Shown here in pieces: positions 1 through 8,226 of a stretch of 64,000 nt of DNA; within the stretch, counting starts at the first letter, position 1; every line of letters starts with the position of its first letter. The DNA lies in contig NZ_NFLV01000002.1 in NCBI RefSeq assembly GCF_002161065.1, forward strand, positions 186,001 through 250,000, in the 5' to 3' direction. This stretch comes from Eubacterium sp. An11. Its GTDB lineage: Bacteria > Bacillota > Clostridia > Lachnospirales > Lachnospiraceae. The notes beneath the pieces are model-generated. The model saw nothing but the letters and a program-made list of their open reading frames with translations, did not search any database and was not told where the DNA came from. The position numbers were made by a program, and so were the translations under genes.

Positions 1-1237
1 CGCTTCATTTGACAATGCCGCTTTCCCCTCTCCCGGAAATGTTCTGGCGGAAACTCCCGCCGATGGCTCCTCATCTTCCGCAAGCGGCAGCTCTGCCAGC
101 GAAAATACTGCTGCCGGCACAGAAAGTTCTTCTTCCGGCGACGACACAGCCGGCGCAGGAACCGGCTTTCACGTAGACGCTCCCTGCGCCATCGTCATGG
201 AAGCTTCCACCGGCACCGTTCTCTATGAACAGGACGCTGACCTGCAGAAACCGCCGGCCAGCGTCACCAAAGTCATGACCCTCCTTCTGATTTTTGAAGC
301 CCTCGACGCCGGACAGATCAGTCTCACAGATACCGTCACTACCAGCGAACACGCCGCTTCCATGGGCGGCTCCCAGGTATTCCTGGAAGCCGGAGAATCC
401 CAGACTGTGGAGACCATGATCAAATGCATCGCCGTGGCATCGGGGAATGACGCATGTGTGGCTATGGCCGAATACATCGCCGGCAGTGAAGATGCCTTCG
501 TGGCCAAAATGAACGAGCGTGCCGCCGCTCTCGGCATGACAAACACCCACTTTGTCAACTGCTGTGGTCTGGACGCCGACGGGCATTATACATCTGCCAG
601 GGATATCGCCATCATGTCCCGGGAGCTGACCATAAACCATCCGGAAATCTTTGATTATACCACCATCTGGATGGAGAACATCACCCATGTCACCACCCGG
701 GGTTCCTCAGAATTCGGTCTCACCAACACCAACAAACTGATCCGCCAGTATGAGGGAGCCACCGGCTTAAAAACCGGCAGCACATCCAAAGCCGGATTCT
801 GCCTGAGCGCCACCGCCACCCGAAACGACATTTCTTTAATCGCGGTGGTCATGGGCTGCGACAGCTCCAAAGCGAGAATCGCCGCCTCCGCCTCCCTCCT
901 TGACTACGGATTTTCCGTCTGCCGGATCTTCACCGATAACAATCCACCCGCCCTGCCTGCCGTCCCTGTCCGCGGCGGCACCGCCGAAGAGATCACCTGC
1001 CGCTATGAGCGGAACTTCTCCCATGTGGCGACCTCCGACCTGGACGAATCGAAAATAGAAAAGAAACTGGTCATGGACGATACCGTCAAGGCTCCCGTCA
1101 AAGAAGGCCAGAAAATCGGCACCCTGGACTACTACTATGACGGCACAAAACTTGGCAGCGTCGCCGTCCTGTCCGGAGAAACTGTTCCAAAAGCACATTA
1201 TACGGATTATTTTCAGCGGCTGGTGCTGGCGCTGTGA
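1..1237 (+). CDS. D-alanyl-D-alanine carboxypeptidase (DacA/DacF family), 5'-truncated by window edge
   Basis: The reading frame is open from base 2, so the start and signal peptide lie before the window. The visible part opens with a Ser/Ala/Gly-rich linker and continues into an S11 peptidase domain. All three penicillin-binding motifs are visible: SVTK at about visible residue 87 (acylation serine plus lysine), SGN at about 147, and KTG at about 257. A C-terminal PBP5-type beta domain follows. Known role of the family: removal of the terminal D-Ala from peptidoglycan stem peptides at the outer membrane face. The protein ends shortly after the PBP5_C domain with only a very short hydrophobic tail, so the usual C-terminal amphipathic anchor is weak or missing. 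The internal ATG at 197 is not the start, because conserved sequence precedes it. Confidence 0.93.
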   Translation, partial: ASFDNAAFPSPGNVLAETPADGSSSSASGSSASENTAAGTESSSSGDDTAGAGTGFHVDAPCAIVMEASTGTVLYEQDADLQKPPASVTKVMTLLLIFEALDAGQISLTDTVTTSEHAASMGGSQVFLEAGESQTVETMIKCIAVASGNDACVAMAEYIAGSEDAFVAKMNERAAALGMTNTHFVNCCGLDADGHYTSARDIAIMSRELTINHPEIFDYTTIWMENITHVTTRGSSEFGLTNTNKLIRQYEGATGLKTGSTSKAGFCLSATATRNDISLIAVVMGCDSSKARIAASASLLDYGFSVCRIFTDNNPPALPAVPVRGGTAEEITCRYERNFSHVATSDLDESKIEKKLVMDDTVKAPVKEGQKIGTLDYYYDGTKLGSVAVLSGETVPKAHYTDYFQRLVLAL

Positions 1238-1256
1238 GGCAGCGGCATATTACAAA

Positions 1257-1290
1257 AAGAAGGGGCATTCCGATATGCTCCCTTCTTCTT
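1257..1290. terminator. Bidirectional hairpin terminator
   Basis: Arms AAGAAGGGGCAT and ATGCTCCCTTCTT pair with a single bulge between the convergent ends of the carboxypeptidase and the Uma2 pseudogene. On the minus strand a T-rich run follows (TTCTTTTTG), so termination is probably best in that direction. Confidence 0.65.
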
Positions 1291-1308
1291 AATTCTTATT
1301 ATGATACT

Positions 1309-1852
1309 TTATTCTATTATAATCTTGCTAAAATCAATCTGAAAGCCATCATAAATATTACATTGGATATTATCGGTAAAACTGTATATGTCGCCATTTT
1401 CGTTCGTAAAGTCGTATACTGTGATACGATTCTTCTCTGGGTCTACAATCCAGTATTCCCGAACTCCCGCCGTGCGATATTTAAAAAGTTTAATTATATA
1501 ATCCATACGTCGGCTGCTTAATAAAACGACCTCAATAATCCAATCCGGCGCACCACTGCAGCCCTTGTCATTGAGCTTGTCACAGTCACATATGACAGAA
1601 ATATCCGGTTCCACATAGTTTCTGCTGTCCTCGTTCAAAAAGACGGCAAAAGTGAGCTGGATAGACCTCACAGGAACTATTATTCACTTCAATATACTTA
1701 TAAATTTCCGCATGTAATATACTTACAATCTTTTGATGTATCCTACTTGGCGGTGCCATCATATACATATTGCCGGCAATCAGTTCTGCACGTTGGCCGT
1801 CCGGTAAATTATAGATATCTTCTGTCGTATAATCAGAATATTGTTTTGCCAT
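1309..1852 (-). pseudogene. Uma2-family (DUF820) endonuclease, frameshifted
   Basis: Two overlapping reading frames together make one Uma2 protein, a PD-(D/E)XK-like family common in phase- or mobile-rich genomes and of poorly known role. The first part (from 1852) runs through the AELIAGN and CEVYPAHF segments. The second part supplies FAVFLNED, EPDISVICD, APDWIIEV and the highly typical AGVREYWIVDP. The frame changes at a TTTT run on the coding strand (plus-strand AAAA at 1648-1651). Removing one T restores PAHFAVFL, the expected family sequence, so this is a +1 indel in a homopolymer. It may be a true pseudogene, a phase-variable tract, or a sequencing error. Catalytic-type residues (EPD...E) survive in the second part. 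Confidence 0.8.
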
Positions 1853-1903
1853 TACCAGAGCTTCACCTCTTCCTACATCGCTGTTTTTCCATATTTTCCA
1901 AAT

Positions 1904-2182
1904 TTAACAAAAATATCGTATTTCATTAAATTGTTCTACCCATTTCTCAATGATAACGGAACTATTTGCTTCAATAAAACGTAACATCTTTTTTAAAATT
2001 TTCTGCGGAATATGAGACTTATTATTGCACAACAATGCCTTTCCTGAACTGGTAATCCATATCTTGGTTGCACTTGCTGTGGCACGTCCTTCTGCGATGT
2101 GTACATGTATTGGCTCAAGAGGTTCATTTTCATTTGACCAGAAATAAATAGTATATGAACCAATTTTAAACAGCTGAGGCAT
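1904..2182 (-). CDS. DUF4160 domain protein
   Basis: A 92-residue protein matching the DUF4160 pattern: an N-terminal MPQLFKIGSYTIYFWSNE segment, then an EPIHVHI histidine motif, then a short helical tail. DUF4160 proteins are small and uncharacterised, and are often coded beside a second small protein. That partner-like arrangement suggests a toxin-antitoxin-like module but does not prove it. Its start overlaps the end of the upstream gene by 17 bases, so translation is probably coupled. It lies in an AT-rich accessory patch. Confidence 0.75.
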   Translation of the reverse strand: MPQLFKIGSYTIYFWSNENEPLEPIHVHIAEGRATASATKIWITSSGKALLCNNKSHIPQKILKKMLRFIEANSSVIIEKWVEQFNEIRYFC

Positions 2183-2444
2183 TCAGAATACCTCCTTCTT
2201 GCGAAAATTCCATTATCAGATGTGCATTATCCCGAACTAATTGTTTAAAATATGTCATTTCTGCTTCTGAGTATCCATGATTTTCCCATGTATAGTCAGG
2301 AAGCCAACAGACAGCATGGTGAAAACCGCCTGTTTCATCTGGGGTTTCAATATAAACTTTAACCCGCCCGTCCGCTTTCATCTCAGAATGTGTAATCTCT
2401 GTATCATCATTTAAAGTCATATAAGGATACATCATAAATACCAC
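2166..2444 (-). CDS. Small hypothetical protein paired with DUF4160 gene
   Basis: A 92-residue soluble protein that I do not recognise by domain name. It has an acidic N-terminal half with the segment DGRVKVYIETPDE, an aromatic centre (AVCWLPDYTW), and a C-terminal helix ending in IMEFSQEGG. It overlaps the DUF4160 gene by 17 bases and is co-directional, so the two are very likely one transcript. By position it could be the partner of the DUF4160 protein. No signal peptide or membrane segment is visible. Confidence 0.6.
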   Translation of the reverse strand: MVFMMYPYMTLNDDTEITHSEMKADGRVKVYIETPDETGGFHHAVCWLPDYTWENHGYSEAEMTYFKQLVRDNAHLIMEFSQEGGILNASAV

Positions 2445-2488
2445 GCTCCCTTCTAATCTCTCTTTATACTCTCAAAGCGCCATTTCTC

Positions 2489-2692
2489 TCATTTTTCCTG
2501 CACTGCACCCGGTTCTGGTGGAATGTATTCTATTATATCCCCTGGCTGGCAATTTAATAATTCACATAACATATTCAAATTATCAAAATAAATATATTCT
2601 TGTTTTCTAAATTTTGTCATTGTAGCTTCGCCAAAAATTTTGTCTTTTCTTAATTTATCACTTGTATATCCATTATTTTTCAATTCTTCCAT
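2489..2692 (-). CDS. XRE/Cro-CI-like small HTH regulator with doubtful start
   Basis: A 67-residue protein of the short Cro/CI-like class. The helix-turn-helix core runs from SDKLRKDKIFGEATMTKF to LNMLCELLNCQPGDIIEYIP, and the LLNCQPGDIIEY ending is typical of the family. The only ATG (2690-2692) has no Shine-Dalgarno sequence. In-frame sequence before it reads IIKYKINI, which looks like the normal family N-terminus. That extension begins with two ATA codons at 2711-2716, directly after a stop, where an ATG would be expected. The natural start may therefore be mutated, or a non-standard start may be used. See the promoter at 2740-2768. Confidence 0.6.
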   Translation of the reverse strand: MEELKNNGYTSDKLRKDKIFGEATMTKFRKQEYIYFDNLNMLCELLNCQPGDIIEYIPPEPGAVQEK

Positions 2693-2739
2693 AATATTGA
2701 TTTTATATTTTATTATTCAACCACCACTTTTTTTTAGTG

Positions 2740-2768
2740 ATTATATCTTACTATTGAATAAAAATCAA
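2740..2768 (-). promoter_or_regulatory. Sigma-A-type promoter of the XRE-like gene
   Basis: On the minus strand, TTGATT and TATAAT are separated by 17 bases. Transcription would begin near 2733. This leaves room for only about 15-20 bases before the ATA codons at 2711-2716 and about 40 before the ATG at 2692. A GGTGG stretch (2721-2725) lies 4-7 bases before the ATA codons. Confidence 0.55.
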
Positions 2769-2840
2769 TATTCACTAATTATTGGTGTGCATTATACTCA
2801 ACAACAAAAACAAAGCACCAATCAAACGGAGGTAAACACA

Positions 2841-2983
2841 ATGAGAAAAGAAAAATAAAGCCAACCGGCAGGAAAGACGCAAGAGGCAATGGAATTTTTA
2901 CTTGCTATGACCGGTTTGCCGTTGAACAGATAATTTATGACGATAAAAAGATTGTTTCGTTATCTTTCAAGCACAATATATGA
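2841..2983 (+). pseudogene. Broken small ORF behind a strong ribosome binding site
   Basis: A good GGAGG site precedes ATG at 2841, but the frame stops after five codons (MRKEK). In the next frame, from 2858, 41 further codons are open: a basic segment KPTGRKDARGNG, then an acidic/aromatic tail ending DDKKIVSLSFKHNI. One inserted base, or two deleted, would join the two parts. The tail faintly resembles the C-terminal ends of large serine recombinases, but this is too weak to name. It sits next to a deleted group II intron. Confidence 0.35.
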
Positions 2984-2992
2984 TTATAAAAA

Positions 2993-3360
2993 TCGAGTAG
3001 GAGGGGTATTTAGCCAATCCCCCGCCTCTCACACCACCGCTCATGCGGTTCCGCAAGCGGCGGTTCAATTAACTGATTGAGTTTCTCCACCTTGTACGCG
3101 TTGCTCACTCCCCAGCTTCTGTTTGTGTACTTTTTCATCTGCTCCTTAAACTTTTCGATCGCTTTCGTGTGTGGCCTGGCTTTGTATCCAGACTTCCCCA
3201 TATTTCCCAGCCTTATATGTGATTCCTGTCCGTCAGGCCAAGGGTTTGCCTACAGCTTCCTTCAGCTTCCACCTCACAATGGACAACCCTTACTGTTCAG
3301 CTATGTGCTTCGTTGTTGCCTACGCGCACTCACGACCTTCACCCGTTAGAGCCCGCCCAT
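2993..3360 (-). mobile_element. Deleted group II intron remnant
   Basis: Read on the minus strand, the block starts near 3360 with sequence typical of group II intron domain I (the GAAGCTGAAGGAAGCTG, CAAACCCTTGG and CCTGACGGACAG stretches). It then passes directly into the C-terminal maturase segment (RPHTKAIEKFKEQM, NRSWGVSNAYKVEKLNQLI). It ends with an intron-type 3' end near 2993 (GTGGTGTGAGAGGCGGGG, then CTCCTACTCGAT). The reverse transcriptase and most of the ribozyme are missing, so it cannot move by itself. The maturase fragment (3010-3201) loses the family sequence after LNQLI. Exact ends are uncertain by about 10 bases. Confidence 0.7.
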
Positions 3361-3376
3361 GGCGGGCGAACGAAAA

Positions 3377-3410
3377 ACAGGCACACCAGAATTAATTCTG
3401 ATATGCCTGT
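3377..3410 (-). terminator. Rho-independent terminator of the secreted-protein gene
   Basis: Outer arms ACAGGC and GCCTGT enclose a second palindrome, CAGAATTAATTCTG. On the minus strand the stem is followed by TTTTTCG. It lies about 70 bases downstream of the stop of the gene at 3478-3963. Confidence 0.7.
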
Positions 3411-3477
3411 CTGTATGCCGGTCTGTTTTATCTCACATTCTCAACCATTTCTTGTTTTTTCTGATTCTGAAGAATCC

Positions 3478-3963
3478 TCACTCCCATTTATCAAACAGTT
3501 CCTTACTGCTGCTAATCTTTTTCATTTTGACAAATTTACCGCCGGTATCCAGGGTGGAACGATTCCACTGTGCCGTATAGGTCTGTTTTATTTTCAGTTT
3601 CACATAGCCGTTAAAGAGCTTCAGCTTTCCGGTTCCGCTGTTGCCCCAGGTATCTTTCCACTGAAATGATGCTTTGTTATTTTTCAGTTTTGCCTTAATA
3701 ATGTTGGAGTTGTAAATTGGCGAGCCGTTGACGCCTGCCTTGCTGATCTGGAAACGTATTTTTCCGTTTTTGATGCGGTTGACAGCCACTCCGTAGGCTG
3801 GCTGTACCCATACCGGAAAACTGACCTGCGCTTTGTATTTTTTCTGGTATTGTCCGGTTTTGGATGCCGCCTGCACGGCCCCTGCCGGCATCATCGCAGC
3901 CAGGAGAAGCAGCGCCATTATTGTGATTCCCGTCTTTTTCCACATTTTACTGATCCATTTCAT
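3478..3963 (-). CDS. Secreted protein of unknown function
   Basis: A 161-residue protein with a clear Sec signal peptide: KKTG, then a hydrophobic stretch (about residues 13-25), then AGAVQAAS with probable cleavage near residue 33. The mature part of about 128 residues is basic, rich in Lys/Tyr/Trp/Asn and probably beta-stranded (for example KIRFQISKAG, KASFQWKDTWGN, GYVKLKIKQTY). No cysteine, LPxTG motif or repeat is visible. I cannot assign a family. It is monocistronic with its own terminator, lying between the intron remnant and the selenium operon. Confidence 0.75.
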   Translation of the reverse strand: MKWISKMWKKTGITIMALLLLAAMMPAGAVQAASKTGQYQKKYKAQVSFPVWVQPAYGVAVNRIKNGKIRFQISKAGVNGSPIYNSNIIKAKLKNNKASFQWKDTWGNSGTGKLKLFNGYVKLKIKQTYTAQWNRSTLDTGGKFVKMKKISSSKELFDKWE

Positions 3964-4099
3964 AAAAAATCCCTCCCTGGTTTTTGTCTTTGATTATAGC
4001 AACATTCGGGAGAGAAAACAATATCTGGCACTTACTGTATTTTTCGCATGCTTTTGTTCTTTCCCATATCTATATCTTTATACCGTTTTTTCCGTCCTG

Positions 4100-4336
4100 T
4101 CAGATATCCAGCTCATAGATTCCTTCTGCCACAATGCCTTCTCTTTCCATCATGGCAAGCACCGGTTCCTTTTCTGACGGATACATAGCCCACGACAGAC
4201 CGCATCCGGCGGTGATGGCAGTGGGTACAGGAATCAGTCTTCCCGGCAGCTGCTCTTTTTTACAGCATTGTTCCATATGAATGGCGGCTGTGGTGGTTGC
4301 AAAAGTAATCACCGTTTTTCGCTCTTTTTTTCTCAT
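4100..4336 (-). CDS. DUF3343 protein, putative Se/S carrier-like
   Basis: A 78-residue DUF3343 protein: an N-terminal VITFATTTAAIHME segment, a central LIPVPTAITAGCGLSW motif with the conserved Cys, and the ending GIVAEGIYEL. The family is known as a small partner in selenium metabolism clusters and is annotated as a putative Se/S carrier, though its biochemistry is not settled. Its ATG overlaps the stop of yqeB as ATGA, so it is the last gene of the selD-yedF-yqeB operon. The preceding and following gene content supports a role in supplying or handling labile selenium. Confidence 0.85.
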   Translation of the reverse strand: MRKKERKTVITFATTTAAIHMEQCCKKEQLPGRLIPVPTAITAGCGLSWAMYPSEKEPVLAMMEREGIVAEGIYELDI

Positions 4337-5301
4337 AGGTCCCGGCTTCCTTTCCGCCTGTTATTCTCCGGCTGGCTTCCATGTCCCGGGTACTTACTGC
4401 TTTCCTTCTGCCTGCAGGCTTCCGGCCGGCCGCCATACTCCAGTGTCTTAGCATTCTTCATTTGCCCTTCTCTCTTTTCCTGTTTGCTCTGCATCAGCTG
4501 CAGATGAAGGATGGCTTCCAGTACACCGCCTGCCACGCAGCGGGCCTTATCGGAAATGTGATGGCAGTTGTCTTTTTCTGTGATTCGGGGATCGATATCC
4601 GCCATCTTCAACCCTTTATATGCCGGATATCCCTCCCGCAGCATTCCCCGGATAATACCGGATATGGTCGCCTTCACAGGGACATCTCCAACCCAGGCGA
4701 CGATGTCGTCTTTGGCGACCTCTTCCCCAATCTGCTTCTCAATATGAAGGGTTCCTGACGCCGGGGCATGAATGACGCGCTCTTTTCCGTAACCGGCAAT
4801 GACGCCCGGCACGCCGGTGTTCGGCGCAGCCTCCCCTTCGTACAGTACTCTTCCGAGATTATGTCCCCGCTGGGTCTCCACCACCGCATGGACATCTTTT
4901 CCTGCGCAAAAGCCCGGGCCCACGCCGATGACCACCGGAGCGTCGGTGATCCGGGTACCCAGATTCTTTTTTGCCAGAATGGCGTCAATGACCACCGCCG
5001 GGGATGCCTGCCGGATCATCACCGCCTCTCCGTCCACCATCACAGGGACCTGGCCGAGGCAGTAGCACTGATATGCCTCTTCCAGAGAATCCACCCGTCT
5101 GGCATGTACCCCTTCCACTTCCACATCCTCATCAAAGACCGCTTCGCAGAAGCTGATGGTGCGGCGGATACAGCTTGGATTGTCAATTTCCAGCACCAGA
5201 AGCGGAAATCCGCATTGAAACAGTTTATAAATCGTTCCAGTGGCAATATCTCCGCCGCCTCGTATGATACATAATTTTTCTTTCCACTGTTTAAATTCCA
5301 A
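4333..5301 (-). CDS. yqeB: Selenium-dependent molybdenum hydroxylase system protein YqeB
   Basis: A 322-residue member of the YqeB (EF2563) family, a marker for selenium-dependent molybdenum hydroxylases. It is thought to act in making or inserting the selenium-containing molybdenum cofactor; the reaction is unknown. Family segments seen: IRGGGDIATGTIYKLFQ near the N-terminus, VVIGVGPGFCAGKDV with a conserved Cys, and an NTGVPGVIAGYG segment. The start is TTG at 5301, with AAGGA about ten bases before it. After residue about 270 there is a charged tail of roughly 50 residues, rich in Lys/Arg/Glu/Gln, that the family usually lacks. The tail has few stop codons in its way and may be a read-out extension. 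Confidence 0.9.
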   Translation of the reverse strand: MEFKQWKEKLCIIRGGGDIATGTIYKLFQCGFPLLVLEIDNPSCIRRTISFCEAVFDEDVEVEGVHARRVDSLEEAYQCYCLGQVPVMVDGEAVMIRQASPAVVIDAILAKKNLGTRITDAPVVIGVGPGFCAGKDVHAVVETQRGHNLGRVLYEGEAAPNTGVPGVIAGYGKERVIHAPASGTLHIEKQIGEEVAKDDIVAWVGDVPVKATISGIIRGMLREGYPAYKGLKMADIDPRITEKDNCHHISDKARCVAGGVLEAILHLQLMQSKQEKREGQMKNAKTLEYGGRPEACRQKESSKYPGHGSQPENNRRKGSRDL

Positions 5302-5350
5302 TTGTTCTTCGTCCTTTTCTATTTATCGTAATCTGTAATGATACCGAGCA

Positions 5351-6022
5351 TTACGGACAGATGATCGTGTCGGCTTCGGACATTTTCTCCGCGATGGCGT
5401 ACATGTTGGTGACGGAACCCACCGCCAGCTTATCTGTGAGCCCATAATAATTCAGGCAGGTACCGCAGGTGAGGATTTCCACTCCCTGAGCTTCCAGGGT
5501 CTTTAAATCTTCCAGGGAATCGGAGCCCTCACAGGATAATGGCGCGCCGCCGTTATACAAAAGAATGGTTTCCGGCAGCTGATCAAGCTCCGTCAGCGCA
5601 TAAATAAATCCCTTCATCAGCACAGCGCCCAGCTCGTCGTTACCTTCACCCATCTTGCCGGAGCGGAGTACCACGATTTTTTTCTTTCTGCGTCCATCCG
5701 GAATACAGGCGGTGTCTTCCGCACCACGGGATGCCTCCGGCGCAGCGCCTGTTTGCGCAGCGTCTCCTTTCCGGGAAGCCTCGTTTCCTTCTTCCTGCCC
5801 TTTGGCCGGTACGGTGATGATCACTCTGTATTCATCCCCGGACAGTTTCTCCGATTTACATTCGTACTGTTTCTGCTTCGCCATCTTGGTCAGATTCTGC
5901 ACAGCAATCTCATTATCCACAAGGACTTCCACCTCACCGGCTCCGTTCATCTCCTTGATCGCATTTTTTGTCTTTATGACCGGGATTGGGCAGGTGTCGC
6001 CCATGGCATTTACTTTTATCAT
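5351..6022 (-). CDS. yedF: Selenium metabolism protein YedF (TusA-like plus DsrE-like)
   Basis: A 223-residue two-domain protein. Residues 1-70 are a TusA-like sulfurtransferase domain with the CPIP motif, Cys11 being the carrier cysteine. A charged, Ala/Glu-rich linker follows. Residues about 113-223 are a DsrE-like domain (KIVVLRSGKMGEGNDELG, LLYNGGAPLSCEGS, LTCGTCLNYYG). This architecture is known from orphan-selD and selenium-utilising genomes, and it probably delivers reduced Se/S. It lies 21 bases after selD and 49 before yqeB, with an AAAGGA site before its ATG. Confidence 0.92.
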   Translation of the reverse strand: MIKVNAMGDTCPIPVIKTKNAIKEMNGAGEVEVLVDNEIAVQNLTKMAKQKQYECKSEKLSGDEYRVIITVPAKGQEEGNEASRKGDAAQTGAAPEASRGAEDTACIPDGRRKKKIVVLRSGKMGEGNDELGAVLMKGFIYALTELDQLPETILLYNGGAPLSCEGSDSLEDLKTLEAQGVEILTCGTCLNYYGLTDKLAVGSVTNMYAIAEKMSEADTIICP

Positions 6023-6043
6023 TTTTCTCGTTCCTTTCGTATT

Positions 6044-7072
6044 TTACTTCATAACATATATCTCTTTTTCCTGTTTTTCTGTGACCTCACCCACCATGCC
6101 GCACGGCAGGGACAGCATTTTTAATTCCTCCAAAAGGGCTTCGGCGTCCTCCGGAGCCACACTGATCAGCAGCCCTCCGGAAGTCTGCGGATCCAGCAGG
6201 ATTTCTTCCATGGCAAATTCGACTCCTCCAAAGTCCACAAAAGATTCCACATAATTCCGGTTCCGCTGTCCGGCAGCCGTCAGAAGAAATTCATCGGCGC
6301 ACCGGCGGGCGTCCTCTATATAAGGCACACAGGAAGCGTAAATCCGGCAGGAATATTCGCCGTGCATCATCTCATGGAGATGGCCGAGAAAACCAAATCC
6401 TGTCACGTCTGTGCAGCCGTGAACAGTGTATTTCGCCGCGACCTCCGCCGCATATTTATTTAAGGTAGTCATGGAAGCAACCGCCTCGTCCATGGCTTCT
6501 TTTGTGGTCTCTCCCACCCGGTTGGCCGTGGCAATGATACCGACACCCAATGGCTTCGTGAGGATCAGCTTATCTCCCGCACAACATCCGTCGTTGGGAA
6601 GAATACGGTCCGGATGCACCACGCCGGTGACGGAAAGCCCGTATTTTACACTGTCATCAGCGATGGAATGGCCGCCGGCCAGGGTTCCGCCCGCCTCATT
6701 GACTTTCTCCTGACCGCCCTGCATGATGGCGCCCAGAATATTCAAGTCCATTTTCTCCGGAAAGCACACGATGTTCAGCGCCGTGATCACCTTTCCTCCC
6801 ATGGCGTACACATCACTCAGCGCGTTGGCCGCCGCAATCTTTCCAAATGTATAAGGATCTTCCACCATAGGAGGAAAGAAATCCAGCGTCTGCACGATGG
6901 CTGTGTCGCTGCTGATTTTGTAGACGGCGGCGTCATCGTGACTGTCAAAACCAATGAGCAGATTCTCGTCTCTTTTTCCCTTCGGAAGCCGCTCCAGCAC
7001 TCTCTCCAAAATGCCCGGGCCCAGCTTGGCGGTACATCCGCCGCCCCGGCAAAATTCTATTTTTTCACTCAC
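6044..7072 (-). CDS. selD: Selenide, water dikinase
   Basis: A 342-residue SelD, normal length. It makes selenophosphate from selenide and ATP, the selenium donor for selenoproteins, selenouridine and the labile selenium cofactor. The active-site loop reads [11 protein letters not shown], so Cys13 and Lys16 match the catalytic Cys and Lys of the family; the enzyme is a Cys form, not a Sec form. The downstream [13 protein letters not shown] and [14 protein letters not shown] motifs bind ATP and metal. The start is GTG at 7072, forced by an in-frame TAA just upstream, with a GGATGAG site nine bases before it. No selA, selB or selC is visible in the window. Its companions (yedF, yqeB, DUF3343, divergent yqeC) point to the molybdenum-hydroxylase use of selenium. 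Confidence 0.95.
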   Translation of the reverse strand: MSEKIEFCRGGGCTAKLGPGILERVLERLPKGKRDENLLIGFDSHDDAAVYKISSDTAIVQTLDFFPPMVEDPYTFGKIAAANALSDVYAMGGKVITALNIVCFPEKMDLNILGAIMQGGQEKVNEAGGTLAGGHSIADDSVKYGLSVTGVVHPDRILPNDGCCAGDKLILTKPLGVGIIATANRVGETTKEAMDEAVASMTTLNKYAAEVAAKYTVHGCTDVTGFGFLGHLHEMMHGEYSCRIYASCVPYIEDARRCADEFLLTAAGQRNRNYVESFVDFGGVEFAMEEILLDPQTSGGLLISVAPEDAEALLEELKMLSLPCGMVGEVTEKQEKEIYVMK

Positions 7073-7360
7073 CTTTTATTTCTCATCCAATCCTTCCTGT
7101 CCGGCAATATCGCCAGTCGGATCGGACTCTCTCCTTTCTTCTCCTCTTCTTTTCATTTACTTTAACAAATCCTCCCGGGCTTTGCAACGAATGTACAGGA
7201 CTTATAGCAAAAGTTGATACGGACTTTTCTTTTATTTTCTTTTTCTATAAATATTTTCTTTTTTTATCCTTTCATTTATAATATCTATACTTTAATCATC
7301 CACCATGATACCTGCTTTGCCGGCGGCTGTTACTAAAATCAGCCACAGAAAGGACAAACC
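7073..7360. other. Divergent control region between selD operon and yqeC
   Basis: A 288-base AT-rich intergenic region. On the plus strand a TATAAT at about 7276-7281 probably serves yqeC, and the yqeC leader carries a small stem GGCTG/CAGCC just before the ribosome binding site (AAAGGA). No known riboswitch consensus or open reading frame is evident. Confidence 0.4.
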
Positions 7361-8182
7361 ATGGAACTCTCTCTTCTCTCAAAAATGCATATAGAAGACA
7401 GCCGGATCATCACTTTTGTGGGCGCCGGAGGTAAAACCTCTCTGATGTACTCCCTGGGGAAAGAAATGTCTCTCCATCACAAAACTCTGCTGACCACCAC
7501 CACGCATATCATGGAACCCCGGGACCTTCCCGGCGTCCGGCTGGTCACCAACGAGAACCAGGAACAGCTTGTCACAGCTTTCCAAAACTCCCGGCTTGTA
7601 GCGTTGGGGATTCCTCTTTCTGGCGCAGACCGCAGGATAACTTCCGGTGATCCGGGCTTTCTTTCCAATTTTTCCGATATCTCCACCGGTCAAAATGCTG
7701 CCCCCGTTCCCAAATGGGCTTCGCCTTCCCTCTCTTTTCTTGAACAGATGCATGCTATCCCTGAACGGATTCTCTGCGAGGGAGATGGCTCCCGGCGGCT
7801 TCCGGTCAAAGTTCCCCGGGCGGGCGAACCGGTTTTTTATCCCGGTACAGATACGGTGATCGGCGTCATTGGCCTCTCCTGTCTGGGCTGTCCGGCGGAG
7901 TCCTGTCTGTTCGGACGGACGCCGGATCTGGATTTTCCGGCCCTTCATGCTGCTCTGCAAAAAAGCGGCGGACAGATGACACCGGAAGCGCTGGCCGTGA
8001 TCGCCCTGTCGCAAAACGGACTGAAGAAGAATGTCACCACTCAACAGTATCGTGTGGTCTTCAATCAGGCCGACTGTCTGTCCGGCAAGGAATGGCGAGA
8101 TATGCAAAAAACTGTACAGAAAATAAGAGACAACGGGACATACTGCCACATTGTCTCTTTGAAAAAAGGTATTATTTATTAA
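7361..8182 (+). CDS. yqeC: Selenium cofactor biosynthesis protein YqeC
   Basis: A 273-residue YqeC-family protein. A P-loop GAGGKTS (residues 21-27) near the N-terminus follows the usual IITFVGAGG strand, and further family segments are LTTTTHIM, LCEGDGSRRLPVK and VIGLSCLGCPAE. YqeC is one of the accessory proteins that mark selenium-dependent molybdenum hydroxylases, probably an NTPase in cofactor maturation or insertion. It is transcribed away from the selD-yedF-yqeB operon and converges on xpt. The start ATG at 7361 has AAAGGA nine bases before it. Confidence 0.9.
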   Translation: MELSLLSKMHIEDSRIITFVGAGGKTSLMYSLGKEMSLHHKTLLTTTTHIMEPRDLPGVRLVTNENQEQLVTAFQNSRLVALGIPLSGADRRITSGDPGFLSNFSDISTGQNAAPVPKWASPSLSFLEQMHAIPERILCEGDGSRRLPVKVPRAGEPVFYPGTDTVIGVIGLSCLGCPAESCLFGRTPDLDFPALHAALQKSGGQMTPEALAVIALSQNGLKKNVTTQQYRVVFNQADCLSGKEWRDMQKTVQKIRDNGTYCHIVSLKKGIIY

Positions 8183-8226
8183 TCTCTTATCCAGGCAAAC
8201 CTTTTCTTACCGGCTGTCTGAAATCT

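Noticed and set aside
1234-1521. A 95-codon plus-strand frame after the carboxypeptidase
   Set aside because: Runs opposite the conserved second half of the Uma2 gene and through a terminator.
6044-7072. SelD as a selenocysteine-containing protein
   Set aside because: The active-site position is a Cys codon (Cys13) and no in-frame TGA or SECIS-type hairpin is present.
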